A DNA stretch of 64,000 nt from NCBI RefSeq assembly GCF_026212465.1, contig NC_080047.1, forward strand, positions 35,698,988-35,762,987. The letters are read 5' to 3'. Made by a program: the position numbers and the translations under genes. How positions within the stretch are numbered: position 1 is the first letter of the stretch; the number at the start of each line of letters is the position of its first letter. Positions 25,726-39,791 of the stretch are shown here, piece after piece. This DNA comes from Amaranthus tricolor. Its lineage: Eukaryota; Streptophyta; Magnoliopsida; Caryophyllales; Amaranthaceae. Below the pieces are notes generated by a model. It made no database searches, was not told where the DNA came from, and saw nothing but the letters and a program-made list of their open reading frames with translations.

Positions 25726-28700
25726 ATTTAGGTGGTGGGGTAGTGGGATCCATGACTTTGCATAGTTCTACAGTTAACCGGAAGCCGGCAGATGATAATT
25801 TTCCGGTGGGTCTCCGGGTTCTTGTGGTTGATGATGATCCAACTTGCCTTACCATTTTAGAAATGATGCTTCGTACTTGTCGGTATGAAGGTAATCTTTT
25901 TTGTACTTTCTTTGCTACTTCAATCAATTATTGGGTTGAATTTGAGTTGATCCAACTGTTATTTTTATTATTTTTCTGTAATTTCTATTTTTTTGTTAAT
26001 TGAGTAGAATATGAAGTATATTTAGATGGCTAATTAAATTAATTATATATTGGGTTTGTGTATGGAAATAATATGTTTATTCTATTTATTTTGTGTTAAA
26101 TGTTTTAACATATGGGGTTTGGTCAAAGATTTAAGATATTTAGATGGGATGAAATGAAAAAACCTACTTTTATTATGAAATATTTTGTAATTTTGGTTGG
26201 GAAAACAATTTTTTTTTTGGACAAATTAAGTTTTGGGGATGAATGAAATATGCTAGATTCATTGGTTAATAATTTGAAGTGTATACCCCTCAAACTTTCA
26301 AATTTGATTACATTGAATATTGATTTAGACATGTTTAATAATTTGCACTTGTAAATGGGGCTTGAATATCTTTGATAAAATGTTATTTGCTATTTAGATC
26401 ATTGATTTGTTACATTTTATTTTGATTGCAAAGTGATTTTGTTTGAATTTTGCATGATCTTAGTTACCAAAACAAACAGAGCTGAGAATGCCTTGACCTT
26501 GCTCCGTGAGAATAGAAACGGGTTTGATGTTGTTATAAGCGATGTACATATGCCCGATATGGATGGATTCAAACTCCTCGAGCATGTTGGGTTAGAAATG
26601 GACCTTCCCGTTATTAGTAAGTATCGATAAACGAGCGTTTACTACCTAAGTTGATATTGTGATTCACGTTTGCTTTTGAATGTCTAACATGAAGTGTGTG
26701 TTATGGAATAGTGATGTCTGCGGATGATAGCAAACATGTTGTGATGAAGGGTGTTACACATGGAGCTTGTGATTATTTAATCAAACCTGTGCGAATTGAG
26801 GCGCTCAAAAACATATGGCAGCATGTGGTGAGGAAGAAGAGGACGGAGTACAAAGACATTGAACAATCGGGGAGTTGGGATGAAGGGGACCGACAGCAAA
26901 AACCAGATGATACAGTCACGTCACCTGCCAACGATGGAAGTTGGAAGAATGCGAAGAGGAAAAGTGGCGAGGATGATGAGCCAGAGGAAAAGGATGATTC
27001 AACAACTCTCAAGAAACCTCGAGTAGTTTGGTCTGTGGAGCTCCATCAGCAGTTTGTGGCCGCAGTTAACCAGCTTGGAATCGACAGTATGAACTCTTCT
27101 CTTTGCCTATTTAACTCTTTTTCTGTTATATTCACACGAATCAGTCTATTCGTTTCAGTTTGAAAGAATTCTTGAAACTTGCACCCTGTAAGATATGTTA
27201 ATTTGGAAACTGTGTTGCTGATGTTGGAAGCAGTTCGAAAAGTAGCAATAACCCATCGCCTTTTTTCTTACTAATGTTTTCAAAGCCAAGAATGGATAAG
27301 AAAATTCAACGTGTTATTGGAAGGGAAGGTTAACTGATCCATTTCTTGAAATTGTTTGTCTTTTTATATGTCAAATCAGTGTGACATGATTTGCTAATCT
27401 TCTCGCGAATTGCAAATTGAATAAAGCAAATTATGGTCAGTTTTGGACTATTCTTAGGCAAATTAGCTAGCGGATTGTATTACAATGTTGAATATTGTCT
27501 GCTTCTACTTTTTCCCTCAGCTTATGTTTTCTGTTGGATGTATGTTTCCAGAAGCTGTTCCTAAGAAAATTTTGGAGCTGATGAACGTTCCTGGGCTTAC
27601 AAGAGAAAACGTGGCCAGCCATCTTCAGGTATAAAAAAATGTAGTTTCAACCCCTTGTCTTTTCTTTTACGACCAGTCTCTGAACTCAAACCTTATGCTT
27701 GCTCAATGCAGAAATACCGCTTGTATCTGAGACGACTGAGTGGAGTATCACAGCATAACAGCTCATTTATGCCCCAGGAGTCAGGTTTCAGCTCAATGTC
27801 ATCCCTTGGAGGCATCGATCTTCAAACTCTTGCGGCCACTGGTCAACTTTCGGCTCAGACTTTAGCAGCATACACTAGACTCCCTCCAACAATTAAGCCC
27901 GGCATGTCAATGCCATTTGTTGACCAGAGAAATCTCTTTAGTTTTGAAAACAACAAGTTAAGATATGGTGAGCCACAACAAGCGCAGATCAGCAACGTCA
28001 GTAAGCAAATGAATCTGCTGCATGGGATCCCAACAACCATGGAACCAAAACAACTTGCAGGGTTGAATCAATCTTCACAAACCCTTGGGAATTTGAGCAT
28101 GCAAACTAATGCTTCTATTAGCCATCAAAATAACACTTTACTAATGCAGCAGATGGTCCCACAACAGTCACGGGTTCAAATCATAAATGAAAACGTCAAT
28201 TGTCCAGTTTCGCGGATTCAACCCTCAATAGGGCAGTCGTTGCAGTCAAATGGGACTGGTAGTGCAGTGCTACCTAGAAATGCCGTGCCTTATGATCCTC
28301 TTCCTCAAGCTGCCCCTGTGGTGGATTATTCTGTGAACCAAATTTCTGAATTACCCGGCAATAGCTTCCCGCTTGGTAGTAACCCTGGGATAACATCTAT
28401 GACATCGAAGGGATTTAGTCAAGAAGAAATTTGCCCTGATATTAAAGTAACACGAAGATTTGTCGGGAATTATGATATGTTAAGCGATCTTCAGCAAAAG
28501 CCTCAAGATTGGCAGTTGCAGAATCCCAACATATCGTATGCTGGGTCCTCTCAACACGTATCATCTATGCAAAGCAGTGTGAATGTTGCACCCTCAGTTC
28601 TGGTGAATCAGTCCTATATTCCCTCTCATAAGAACGAACAGAATGGGAATGCCATTGCTGGGAAGCAGATGTTTTCAACTGGATTAGAAAACCAACATGT

Positions 28701-29810
28701 CAGAACACAGGGCATTAATCAAAACATCAACAGCGTAATCGTTAATCATTCTTCAAGGGTGAAGTCGGAGAACATATCTGATGTGGTGAACCCGGGGACT
28801 AGTCTCTTTTCTGAACACTATAGTCAGGATGATCTGATGAGTGCACTGCTTAAGCAGGTAACGAATAGGTCTTAGTTATGTTTTATCGATACTAAATACG
28901 ATTGGTTTTCCACTTCTACAATCTAATGCTGTTTTGCATTTTCTTTTTATTTTCGAAATGATTTTGCATTTTCATTTTGCCTCACTTTAAAGCACAAAAA
29001 TTAAACAAATAACCCTTCAACACTATTTATTTCTACTGACTACATATATATTGTTCATTCCCATTTAAAAGAAAAAACGAAATTCCAATATTCATCACAA
29101 TTATGTCATTATGTTATTCCTCCTATGGGTAAGACAACTTAAAGAATATCTAACAATAGTTTCTAGATTCAGATCATGTTTTCCATATGTCTGTTCTGTT
29201 CATATAAAGAAGCATAATCCCATCTTAGAGATGTCCTTGTCTCAACTTTAAAAGGCAAAGAGGAAGTTGAGCATCTAACCTATACTTGTTAAGTCAAACA
29301 GGGATACATATGTAATTACATATCTTAAAAAGCTTTTAGAAGTAGGATACACTAGGTATGATGATGATGAATCACGTTTCATAAGAAAAATGAACGATAA
29401 CCTCTTTCATTTTCACTATTTATTCAAACCCGGGCAGTTCTATCTGAATCTTATACATAAATTCTTATGCCCAAATCACACTCTTATTCTCACTATTTGG
29501 CATAAAATCTTTAGGCAGCCCTTTTTGTTCTATACAAGAATATTTTTGATACGTTTGCTTCCTAATTAATCTATCTGTACTATTATTAGTTCCTTGTTTT
29601 TGTGAGTACAATGTTTTTCTTTCTTATGCCTTTTCCTTGTTTCTTTTTACTCTTTTTTGATGGTGGGGAGCCGCTTTTGACTGCGAGAAATCATCCTAAG
29701 CCCATAAAACTCATGAATTGTTTGGTTTGTAGCAGCAAGAAGGCCTTGGGTCAAGCGACTACGACTACGACGGGTACACATTGGATAACATTCCAAGTGT
29801 AGGAATATAA
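25722..29810 (+). CDS. ARR1: Type-B response regulator, ARR1/ARR2 group (cytokinin transcription factor)
   Basis: Exons 25722-25890, 26464-26616, 26712-27086, 27552-27628, 27712-28857 and 29736-29810 (or 29733-29810) join in frame to 664 or 665 residues, a normal length. The receiver domain (about 31-145) has the acidic pocket VVDDDP (37-39), the phospho-acceptor D83 in [12 protein letters not shown] and K132 in DYLIKP. A basic/acidic linker with [15 protein letters not shown] leads to the GARP Myb-like domain (about 207-268: [20 protein letters not shown] to [14 protein letters not shown]), which binds AGAT-type sites. The long Gln/Asn/Ser-rich exon 5 is the activation region and ends [10 protein letters not shown]; exon 6 gives EGLG...[15 protein letters not shown]. 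Such proteins act in the nucleus, activated by phosphotransfer from histidine kinases through AHP proteins. All introns are GT-AG. The Arabidopsis paralogue cannot be fixed. Confidence 0.95.
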
Positions 29811-32800
29811 TACAAATAAACTCCTTTTAAAGTTCGGTCTGTTCACATTGTCGATGTACATAGCTGCTGCTGCAAATCGAGGAGGAACTATACATGAAAA
29901 AAAACTAAAACCAGCTTCTGGACCACTATTTTCAGCTAGAGATTGGCTTTCGCGGCTGGTATAGACTTATTAGTTATTCACTTGTTTGGTTTCAAATTGT
30001 TCACATAAAAGTTTTGATTGTTTTCAGCAGCCTGGGCTTACTATACTAACAAAAGATAGTTATATTTGAAAAGCCCCTTGTTCACAATTCATCTTTCTTT
30101 TAAAGGCCGTTTATTCGTCGTGACGATTGCATATTTGGGGTGGGAAAAGTCGGCGGATTGGTAGGAGTTTTTTCTTTGCAAATTTTTCGGTTTTTGTTAA
30201 TCTTTACTGATGTTCTTCTAACTCGAATAACAAACTGTTTGTTTAGTTTTATAGACTTTGATGATGTACAAATCTCATTTGATTGCTTAGGACAAGGGTC
30301 TTCACTCTTAAGGGTGTTTTTCTTTCCTATGCTTTGTTCTTTGTGTACCTAAAAAGTTGCGTTCTTATAAATAATTCCCATGCTTATCTTTTTACCCTTT
30401 TTTTTTTTTTTTTTTTAATTTACCCTTATCCCACTTTATTATTGTCATATAAAAAATCGGTTTTGTCTTAGTTGGTGAACAAATATCACTTTTCAGAAAG
30501 GATTATGAATTCGGTTTTCACTTTTCATATAGCCTTCCCTTTTCCAAGCGTACATCGTAATAAAAAAATGAAAATGATTGTCCTATACTCCCTATCTATT
30601 TGTTATAGCAATTCTATTGGAACCTCATCAGACTTGCATGTAGTTAATACTTGTACTGTGTGGGTTCTTTTGTGTACAAGTCTAATAACAAATTTATATA
30701 TCCAGTTATGTCTTTCTAGATTCATTAATGATTTTAATTTTTATGTTGAAATAAGTTTAAATTGATTTCTGAGCTTGCACACCCTATTTTCACAAATTTT
30801 GATTGAACCTTTAACATAATTGAAATTTGAGATCTCAGATTTAAACTCTTATAATGCTACCAATTATTGAACTTTTTAATAATAGAATTGTTTAAGATAA
30901 TGAATGCAACTTGACAATAAATAAGAGGATAAATTTTCGTTAAAAACTGTTTCTGCAGGTTAAAAAATTCTTCTAGCGTAAACACATCTAGATTTAATTT
31001 CAATCCAATTTACTTACAGTTCTAGTTTTTTTTTCTTTTTCTTTTTTTTTTGTTATTTTTTTATGTTTTATATCTTTGTTTTTATGTTAATTTAATTTAA
31101 TTTTTATATTTTGATTTATGTGTAAGCAAAAAAAATCACTACAAAATAAAAAGCTTACTTAAAATTTTTAATTTTAGTTAGTTTTACTCATTGTTTTTAT
31201 CCTCACATTTTCTATAAATTTTGTGAGATGTGAGTAGTAAAGTGAGGTTGTAGACTTGTAGTGGTAGGTATGAACTAAGTAGAGATTTTTTTTTATTGGA
31301 GTAAGGCTAAAGAATAAATTTTTTTTTTAATTTTTTTTAAAAGCATATGAATTGAATCATTGTTAATTGCTAGAAAGGTAAAAAGAAAAGTCTTTAACGA
31401 ATAAACAAACTAATTTATGATTATTAAGTAATTTTTTAAAGTAAATATTTTTTGAGTTAAACCTGTAATTATTTGAAGTAAATTAAAGTAGAATAAACTA
31501 GGAGTATTAATTAAGTGATAAATCCTAAATTTCCGATTTTCAATGAGTTGGGAAAAATAGCAAACCTAAATCCTTGTACTATCAAACAAGTACTTGTAGT
31601 TTGCTTTAATATTAGAAAGGAGTAGGCTACGAATAGAAGTGGGCGCCCACAGCTTTAGAGAACTACTCTCATTATCCCACTAAATTTGCATTATATGACT
31701 CAAAAAGTTTTTTTATTTGTGAGTTAAATAATGCTTTTTCACGGTGATAGATAGAATCTACTATGTCTCTTAAATTAGTAGCAAAGAAAAAATATATTGT
31801 ATTTTAAAACATAGATGTTTGTAATAAATAAAGATTGATGATTAAATTGCGTTGATGAAATTAATAAATAGATAGTTGTAATATATATATGAAATTAAAA
31901 GAAAATAATAAATTAAAATTTAAATATAAAAATAATACAAAATAAATCTATAAAATAAACTAAAATAACAAATAATACAGATTGAAGGAGACAAATGGAA
32001 TACTTGTATGGTGGTATCCAGGTTGTATTGACAAAAGAACGCAATGTAGATGGTTATGATACCAAATTGTACTCTAAGCTTTTTGTTGAGACTTGAGAGT
32101 AGAGTGTATTTAGTACCAATATGCTGAGCTCACCGGACTTCTCTTTTTTTGTGATCCCATCTTTTCCCCTCACTTATTTCAACGACCTAAAGGATTTCTA
32201 TTCTGTTTTAATAATATTCTCTCTGTTCCTATGAGATTACACTATTTAATTTAAATATGCATGAGTTTTTTAGTTAAATAATGCTATTTTATATGGATAG
32301 GAAGAGTACTCTCTTCGTTAATGACATATTGGAACAATGTCAATCCATTAATAACACACGTACTAAGAAATTAATAGGGATCACTAAATTGTGTGAATAA
32401 GTTAAAATCGAGATAAAAAAAGAGAAAATATGAGGATAAAAATTAAAGAAAATATTGCATACACAACACAAAATAAAATTATTGTAAAGTGAAAGGAATA
32501 AACACAAATAAAAATTGTAGCATAGAGACAAAGCTAGTAACAACCAAGGAAATATTCAACATTGAAATTTCACTTACATCACTATCTCGATTTAGATTTC
32601 TACTATTGCAAATAATTGTTAATGGAGCTACACACGGTCCGATTTAATATGAAAATCAAATTCAAATATGTTTAAAAATAGCAGTTAAAATGATTTTTTT
32701 CTAACTAGATGAAACCTTTCCAGAGATAAAACAAGATCGATTTGGACCGTTCTAAAACTGTTTAAAAAAATTTATCGTGGTACATCTTTTGTATTCGGAG

Positions 32801-34435
32801 TTGTGACGATAATATTTATTCAACTTTTGAATTATCCTACAAAATACCGGCCGAATTGATAGACTTGTCAATTTTGTCAATTGGGTTGAATTCTTGTCAT
32901 GTCTATTTTTGTCAATTAATTGTAATTTGGTTCCTAAATCAAAATATTTTTAGTTGTTTCGATTGAGTATAGATAGAATGGGATTTAAGCTAAGTTAATT
33001 CGAATTAGTTTAATATATGGTTTATATAAATTGTTTCAGACAAGATGAATTTTATAAAGTTATAATGTGGAACAATGGGGTATTCGACAATCGATTCAGT
33101 TTACTCATTAAATCAGTTGATAACTTTGACTTTTTTTGTTAATTTAGAAAACTATTAATGAAGTTTTTGGTAAAATTAGTTGATTGTTGGCATTTGTTAT
33201 AGAAAAAGTACATCAAAAAAGTCAATTATCAAGTAATAAGGGTTAGGGGGGACCAAAGATATTCTCTGGAGACTGTTTTTGATGTCCAAATAAGTAATAA
33301 CTAGAGATGAGAACCTAGCAAGTCCTATTCCAAGTACACAGTGGTTCTTAACTTAAAGGAACTCTACTAGGGTCTGTTTATGGCGTGAGGCGCAAGTAAT
33401 TCATGTTATCTCACAATAGTTAGTGAAGTGATTTAAAGCAAGTATGATTTAATACATTATATATGGTTTGTTCTCGGTGAATGCAATTTAGAGAGAAGCT
33501 TAGTTTAATAGTACAATTAGGTAGAATTTTGATATCTTATGGCGATGAATGAAATAGTATTTATGTTTAATCATTTGACTTAAAGTCCAAAGTCCCAATA
33601 ATATCAAGGAATGTTCGATTTGTCCTTAAGATGTTGCCGTTATCAATAAGTGTAGTCTTTTGTTGGTTGTGTGGAGGAGCATTAAATACAAAGAATAACT
33701 TTTCTCGTTTCAGGAAAAGCCTCTTTGTATTCTTAACAAAAGGTGTTTCTCAATTCAATCATCAAAATGGACGAGGCAATGTCGCTGCACTGTTCTCCTG
33801 CAATCTTTATTTAAAGTTTTGTTTTTTAGAGATTTGAAGGAAATTTTCCCAGCTTTTATGTTAGGAATCTAGGTTCTATTTTAGGAATTTAAACTTAGAC
33901 AACTTGATCATCTGGATAGCATGTTGTTTGGATTATAACTTTTGGAAAACTTATATATATGGATCCCAATTTTTCAGGATCAACACGTATTGTATCAGGT
34001 ACCTATAAGTTAGGTCACGATTTATAGGATGTTTGAATGATTGGGCTCTTTGTTTCTTGCCTTCAAATTTTAAAAAGTCTTTTTGTGCTGTACTTGTAGT
34101 TTATAAGCATATAGTTAAAAAAAAAAATTTCATTCCTAAGTATTTGGACTGTGGATTTGAGATTCCTAGGTATGACTCATCGTCTTATGTAGGTTTTTCA
34201 TCATTACCACCACTTTAGCAGAAGTTGTATTGGATGCGCGCCGCCTCTTTGTCCGTCATAACTTTATTTCGAATTTTAACGGTTTGAATTTTGGGTCCTT
34301 AAAATTCAAAATTAGGGATTTGTATTTTTCTGTAATACATCCTTCAATCTTTTTTCCCAAAGTATTCATTCCTTACAAAACTTCTCCGAATTTATCACAG
34401 AACTTTATCTCTCTTCTCCTTATTTTTCATTGTTC
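29811..34435. other. 3' flank of the ARR and long intergenic stretch
   Basis: 29811 to about 30,100 is likely 3' untranslated sequence and flank. Beyond it are short frames without known motifs, T-rich runs (30395-30418, 31025-31065) and a possible small Stowaway-like copy at about 32215-32313 (TTCTCTCTGTTCCTAT and reversed TACTCTTCCTATCC). No host gene recognised. Confidence 0.5.
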
Positions 34436-34439
34436 TTGT

Positions 34440-34790
34440 TTATGTTCTTTAGGACCTGAAATTAAGTTGTACCACTACCTCAACTAAGAGTCTTGATTTC
34501 ACGTCATTTTTTCTAGCCATTAGACATAGATTAGCATGATTTATCTCCTCATCATTGGTTGTATCATAAGAATCATCCCAGGTTGCTAGCATTGTCTTTT
34601 TCTTTTTGTAATACTTTTGGTCACTTGACTTTTTGTCATTCTTGGGGCAATCCTTAGCAAAGTGATCTGAAGAGCCACATTCAAAACAACTAAAATTGTT
34701 AGATATGTTATATTGGTTAGAGTTTTTATTTTTGTAATTGCGTGATGTGTTTCCTGAGTATCTCTTTTTTTTTTTTTGTTGTTGTTGAAA
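34440..34790 (-). pseudogene. Copia gag fragment with zinc knuckle
   Basis: Minus-strand codons give CFECGSSDHFAKDC (about 34645-34687), a CX2CX4HX4C nucleic-acid-binding knuckle, followed by a Lys-rich stretch (KKSSDQKYYKKKK) and an acidic DDSYDTTNDEE segment, as in the C-terminal part of copia gag polyproteins. There is no protease or integrase after it. To its right (about 34796-35050) is LTR-like text with no defined ends. Confidence 0.6.
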
Positions 34791-35382
34791 GACATTGTTG
34801 GAAATACTTCACATGTGAGACAAGATTCCACATCGATAAAGTAGTGGGCTGTTGACTTGTATATATAGTGGGTGAGCTAATCTTCCTATCACCATATGGT
34901 TTTGGGAAATAATGAACCTCACCAAGTGTATATGCAAGTCAACGCTCTTGACTCGTGGATTTGTAGGCTCAAGCCCATGGGTCTCCCGTGTCCACACGAG
35001 TGTGCCACGGTGAAAATTATGTGACGAATTGTCACGGGCTAATAGACATTTTCATCTTGAGGATTCTTGACAAACCAGGTGCAATAAGAGTAAGAGGAGG
35101 GTCTTCTTCATCTTCTGACTCATATTCTTCATTTTCTTTGGGGACTTCTTCCTTTTTAGCTTTTAAGGCCATATTCTTTATTGAGGAAGAAAGTTATCCA
35201 TCGTAATCATTTAATGTGAGCTAATGTGTAATTTGTTTTCCAACCAAACAATCTTGATGCAATTGTGATATCCTAAGCCTTCGTTATCACAGTAGCTTTA
35301 GGACCCATTGGCTTTTGATCAACACTTTACACGTTTTAGAACATGTTCTTCATTATTAAACTCTTTTCCCAATAAATCAAGG

Positions 35383-35941
35383 TGTTTCGGTGATGAAACG
35401 AGGAAGTGCAAAAGACATTTAAAATACCTGAAGATAGGTGTAATCGGGTACAACCATCAATATTCTGAAAATGTTTATGATCCTTCCGCTGATGAGACCT
35501 CAAATCCTGCAATACAACGTTAGCCTTGTCCGTGGGGTGATTTCCCGGAAAACCCCTCCGACGCTCAAGTCAGATCGGGAGACAGAAAGTAATGAATATA
35601 TGATAATGAATGAATACAAGATTAACGGATTGTAGGATGAGTTCAGATCAATTGAAGAAATATTTGGTTCAGTATAGATTGTACGTAGGAGGGTGAATAT
35701 TTATTGTGGTGTAACGACAACAATATAAAAGCTTAGTTCGGTGCAAATGATGTACGCGACATGTATTTATAATAGTTGAATGGAGGTTGGATGGTGAATT
35801 AATGTGGGAATCATGAGTATGATGGGTGAGTGGTAGGTTATGATGAGTAGTGGGTAGTTATTTTAATAAGTTATTGAACCGAGTTGGATGGTTAGAGTTT
35901 GACTAAATAAATTACGGGTTTATTTATTTGACCCCATAACA
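35383..35941 (+). repeat. Solo LTR, copy 2
   Basis: Starts TGTTTCGGTGATGAAACG and ends CCCATAACA, with a perfect 5-bp TSD, CAAGG, at 35378-35382 and 35942-35946. It aligns end to end with the copy nested in the hAT at 10132. The 71-codon frame at 35308-35523 is LTR sequence, not a gene. Confidence 0.9.
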
Positions 35942-35946
35942 CAAGG

Positions 35947-36927
35947 TATCATTTTTGAGAAAATTGGGCTAAGGGGTAATACATGAAATTCATAACAGGA
36001 TAAGTTTGGAAAACAAGTTCTAAATATGTTTGAGAAAATTTGTTTTCACATTTTGGAAATTTTTAGTCCCCTTAGTCTTCATAGGTATCATTTTCCAAAA
36101 TTTTCCAAACTTAAATATCTTTGTCAATAATTAACATCATCAAGAGAAGTTGTCTCAACGAACATCGGAGGACAGATGGCAGATTGTCCTCCATCGTTAT
36201 GTTCATGATGACACTAAGGTTGTTAAATCTCATTTAACAGCAAACAAGACTCAGATACTAAATGAAAGGATCACTCAAATAATCCTAAGTAACTATATTT
36301 TAGAGGGGGTTGAATAGATTATAGTTAGATTTTCGCAAAATGTGTTACAAGATTCCTAACATGATGTTACAGCCTTACAGGTATCCTAAGCTGACATGTA
36401 AATTATTTTTTTCTTTATAAACTTAATAAACTAGGTAATGTAAAAGACAAACACATAAATAAATAGAGTCAAAACAAAGTATTTAACGGTAAAACATGTA
36501 GAAAATTATAATGCGGAAATAAAACTGATTTGGGTTTTAAATACTTGGTTTGTATTGAATAATAATGAGAGGTACTACCTCTATTTATACAAGTAATAAG
36601 GACTAAAATAAAAAAACAAAATATTACGAAATATTAAACTTAAGGAAACTATATCACAATAATATAAAATATAAAATATAATATTATACTTCCACTTTCC
36701 TACAAAATAATCCTTAAAAATTTCTACGTCTTCACCTTTGGATTTCTCTCCAACCCTTAAAATTTCTAAACTCAATTCCTTTTGTTACTTTTTGACTTTC
36801 TTGTAAATTAAACACTAACTATAAAAAATTTCCTTTATCTTTTATAAACACGACACCACTATGCACACACTTAGTAACTAAAATAAATTACTCTAAAACA
36901 CTTAACAATACCACATGATCTATAATA
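35947..36927. other. Intergenic, nothing recognised
   Basis: AT-rich, with short frames only. About 35990-36110 repeats the words TTTGAGAAAA and TTTTCCAAA. Confidence 0.5.
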
Positions 36928-37143
36928 TTCCCTGATTCTTTTTAATTGTCCCATTTTCTTATTTGGACAATTTACTTTAATTGTTCAATTTTTATTTTAG
37001 AACATAACTTTTAGACCAAATTGTCCTTATATCATTCATTTAATTACCAAAACACCCTTATTTTTTTACTAAACTACATTATTTAACCCTTAATACCCAC
37101 TACATCACATGAGTATCCTGTTTTTACTAAGAATTGGAGGAAG
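36928..37143. mobile_element. Stowaway-like MITE (216 bp)
   Basis: Left TTCCCTGATTCTTTTTAATT and reversed right CTTCCTCCAATTCTTAGTAA are typical Stowaway ends. TA flanks both sides (36926-36927, 37144-37145). Confidence 0.6.
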
Positions 37144-37145
37144 TA

Positions 37146-38571
37146 TTTAATAAAGCATAAATAAGACACCACACTGTATTATCTGTAAACTCTAAAGCTT
37201 TACACTATAGTTTAGTGTTGTGCTTTCAAAATTTTACCTAACTCAAAGATAAAACGCAATAAGTAACTTAAAAAGATAAAGACTAAAAACGTATGGAAAT
37301 AATTCTTCTTAATACAAGTAAGAATCTCTTTGCGTGTTGCTATTTATTGTTGTAGGCTTGTGTATCTCACGCAAATAACAACTTCCTACGTATATAATTG
37401 TATAATCATATATCATATAAATCAATAAACTAATATCTAACATTCTCAAAAAAAAAAAAAAAAAAACTAATATCTAACAAAATATTGACTTAGTCAATAC
37501 ATCGTCAAAGTTCCTAACAATTAAACATATATCTTGAATCATCAAAGTTCCTAATAATTTTTTATTTTTATTATTAATTTTGAATTACATGATAGAATAA
37601 GGAAAGGAAAGCTAAGATTCATGATCTTACCTAAAAAAGACAGTATTTACTCAAATTGAAACGACCCTATTCTCAATTTATTTATTTTTTTAAATAGCTT
37701 TGTTGAACCTTTGATGAAGTATATTCATATTTTGAATACCTTAGTAGATCCGTAAGATTTGGCATTAAATTCTTCTTTCATTGATAAATAATAATTTTTG
37801 GTTTACCAACATTACTCATAAATCTATAATTATGAGTTATGGCTTATGATTGTTAAAGATGGTATAAGTAATTAATCACTCAAACAATAAGATTTTCTAT
37901 TTAAAGTGATTAGAATCAATGCTTAAATCTCATTTTGCGCCATTGAAAGCTGTGTGTTGAAATTTAATAGACAGTGGAAACCGGCTAAGTAACAACAGAT
38001 GTAAGGAGTATAAACCAATTACACCATCTATTGACTATATTTAATTTCCACTCGTAAGGCAAGAATTATACTTCTAGTAGTTCATAATTTTAATTTTATT
38101 AAACTTTATAGAAGTTATATTTTTTGTGTATTAATAATAGGAAATTATATTCTCAATTGATTTCATATTGTACTTTATACGTATTAATTCTATTCATAGA
38201 GTCGAACTTATAAAATCTATAGATATTTGTTATAATTAAATATTTCGCAATAATAGTTCTTAAAATAAGTCAAAAATATGTTTGATGAGAAATCAAATTG
38301 TTATCAATAAAAAGGAGGAAGTATATTTGAAAAAGTAGTTATTAGATAAAATGATATTCCATGTAATACAACTTTTGAATCATAAATATTTTGAAACAAA
38401 TTGATCAATAATAATGTATTAATTATTAAGAATTTGCGTTTAATTAATAGATTGGAATCATGAAATAGTATTGTTATTACATCATTAAGGATAATAATGT
38501 CTTAAAAAAAATGCACAAAACACAGAAGTGTAAAGAACGATGTATATCATTAACCATGTAAATAACAAATA
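37146..38571. other. Intergenic, nothing recognised
   Basis: AT-rich sequence with an A-run at 37448-37466. ACTAATATCTAACA occurs on both sides of the run (about 37429 and 37466), a small local duplication. No gene seen. Confidence 0.5.
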
Positions 38572-38875
38572 TTTTAAAAAATAATTTGCAAATTACAACT
38601 TTAAAGTTTAAGACTTGCAAATTATAGCCTAAATATTTAATTTTTATGAATTACAATAACCAAAATATCAAAGTCTACAGTGTTTTTAGGCTAAATCACA
38701 GAATTTTGACCACTTAACATAAAATTTTGACCACCAAAATGGTTGAAATTACGTGATTTGACTTGAATGTTGTAAAATTTGATAGTTTGGGGTTGTAATT
38801 TACAAAAAATAAAGATTGATACTATAATTCGCAAAATAACTAAATATTAAAACTGTAATTCACAAATTATTCTAC
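38572..38875. mobile_element. Possible Mutator-like MITE
   Basis: Left AATAATTTGCAAATTACAAC and reversed right GAATAATTTGTGAATTACAG are inverted repeats of about 60 bp. No clear TSD. Confidence 0.45.
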
Positions 38876-39258
38876 TTTTAAATAAACATAAAAAATAAGT
38901 AGATGAACTATAAAATGACAGCACTAAAATATTGTATACTTTATTATGTTAAAAATATACGGATTAATAATAGTACAAAATAAAACATAAAAGCAGTTAT
39001 TTTCAAGGGTATAATATATATATATAAGTATAAATAATTTTGAACTACGTACATATAGGAGTTAATTCAAATTACACAACTATATTTTAACAATACTCAA
39101 AAGTATATAAACCATTAGTCACAACACTTTTTAGAATCCTCTTACCATTTTTTTTGTGCTTCAAGATATATAAGAAGTCATTCACCAATCTTCAAATCCT
39201 TCATAGATCATTCTTAATTATTTTAATATATTTTATTTTATATAAACCCTAAAATTCC

Positions 39259-39664
39259 ATGTTCAGAATTTCATATAACAATTCCATGCATCTATTAATC
39301 TCAATATTTTTCTTGATAATGGAAATTAATCATAGCAATGCCACACAATTAACACATTATGGTGGTAGTGGTTTAAAAGGAATGCTCATCTTTGGTAGTT
39401 CAATTGTTGATAATGGAAATGACAATAACCTTTATAGGTGATTTTGCTAAGGCTAATTTTATGCCATATGGAATTGATTATCCATTGGGTCCCACAGGTA
39501 GGTTTTCCAATGGAAACAATGTGGCTGATCTCATCACTGATAAACTCATGCTTCCTATTGCGCCACCGCTTTCTAGCCTTGGATCGGTGGTTGATGCGGT
39601 GGTTCACGTTGTCAATTTGGCATCTGGGGGATCTGGAATTCTCGATGAAACTGGCGCTTTGTTG
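39259..39664 (+). pseudogene. GDSL esterase/lipase, first exon, frameshifted
   Basis: The first frame (from 39259) has a hydrophobic signal-like N-terminus, then LIFGSSIVDNGNDN, the block I region of plant GDSL lipases. The usual GDS is GSS: the catalytic Ser is kept but the preceding Asp is lost. It stops at 39439. The homology continues in another frame with DFAKANFMPYGIDYP and GPTGRFSNGNNVADLI, then NLASGGSGILDETG, and ends at a GT donor at 39665. The break near 39430 looks like one extra base. These enzymes are normally secreted hydrolases of ester bonds. The frameshift, plus the scattered remainder of the gene, makes it a pseudogene. Confidence 0.75.
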
Positions 39665-39708
39665 GTAAATCTCCATCATTATATAGATATATATTGTACA
39701 AATTGTTC

Positions 39709-39710
<2 letters not shown>

Positions 39711-39762
<52 letters not shown>

Positions 39763-39791
39763 TAATGATAATAATAATAATATAATAATAA
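39711..39791. repeat. (AAT)n microsatellite
   Basis: A trinucleotide run in the first intron of the GDSL pseudogene. Confidence 0.95.
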
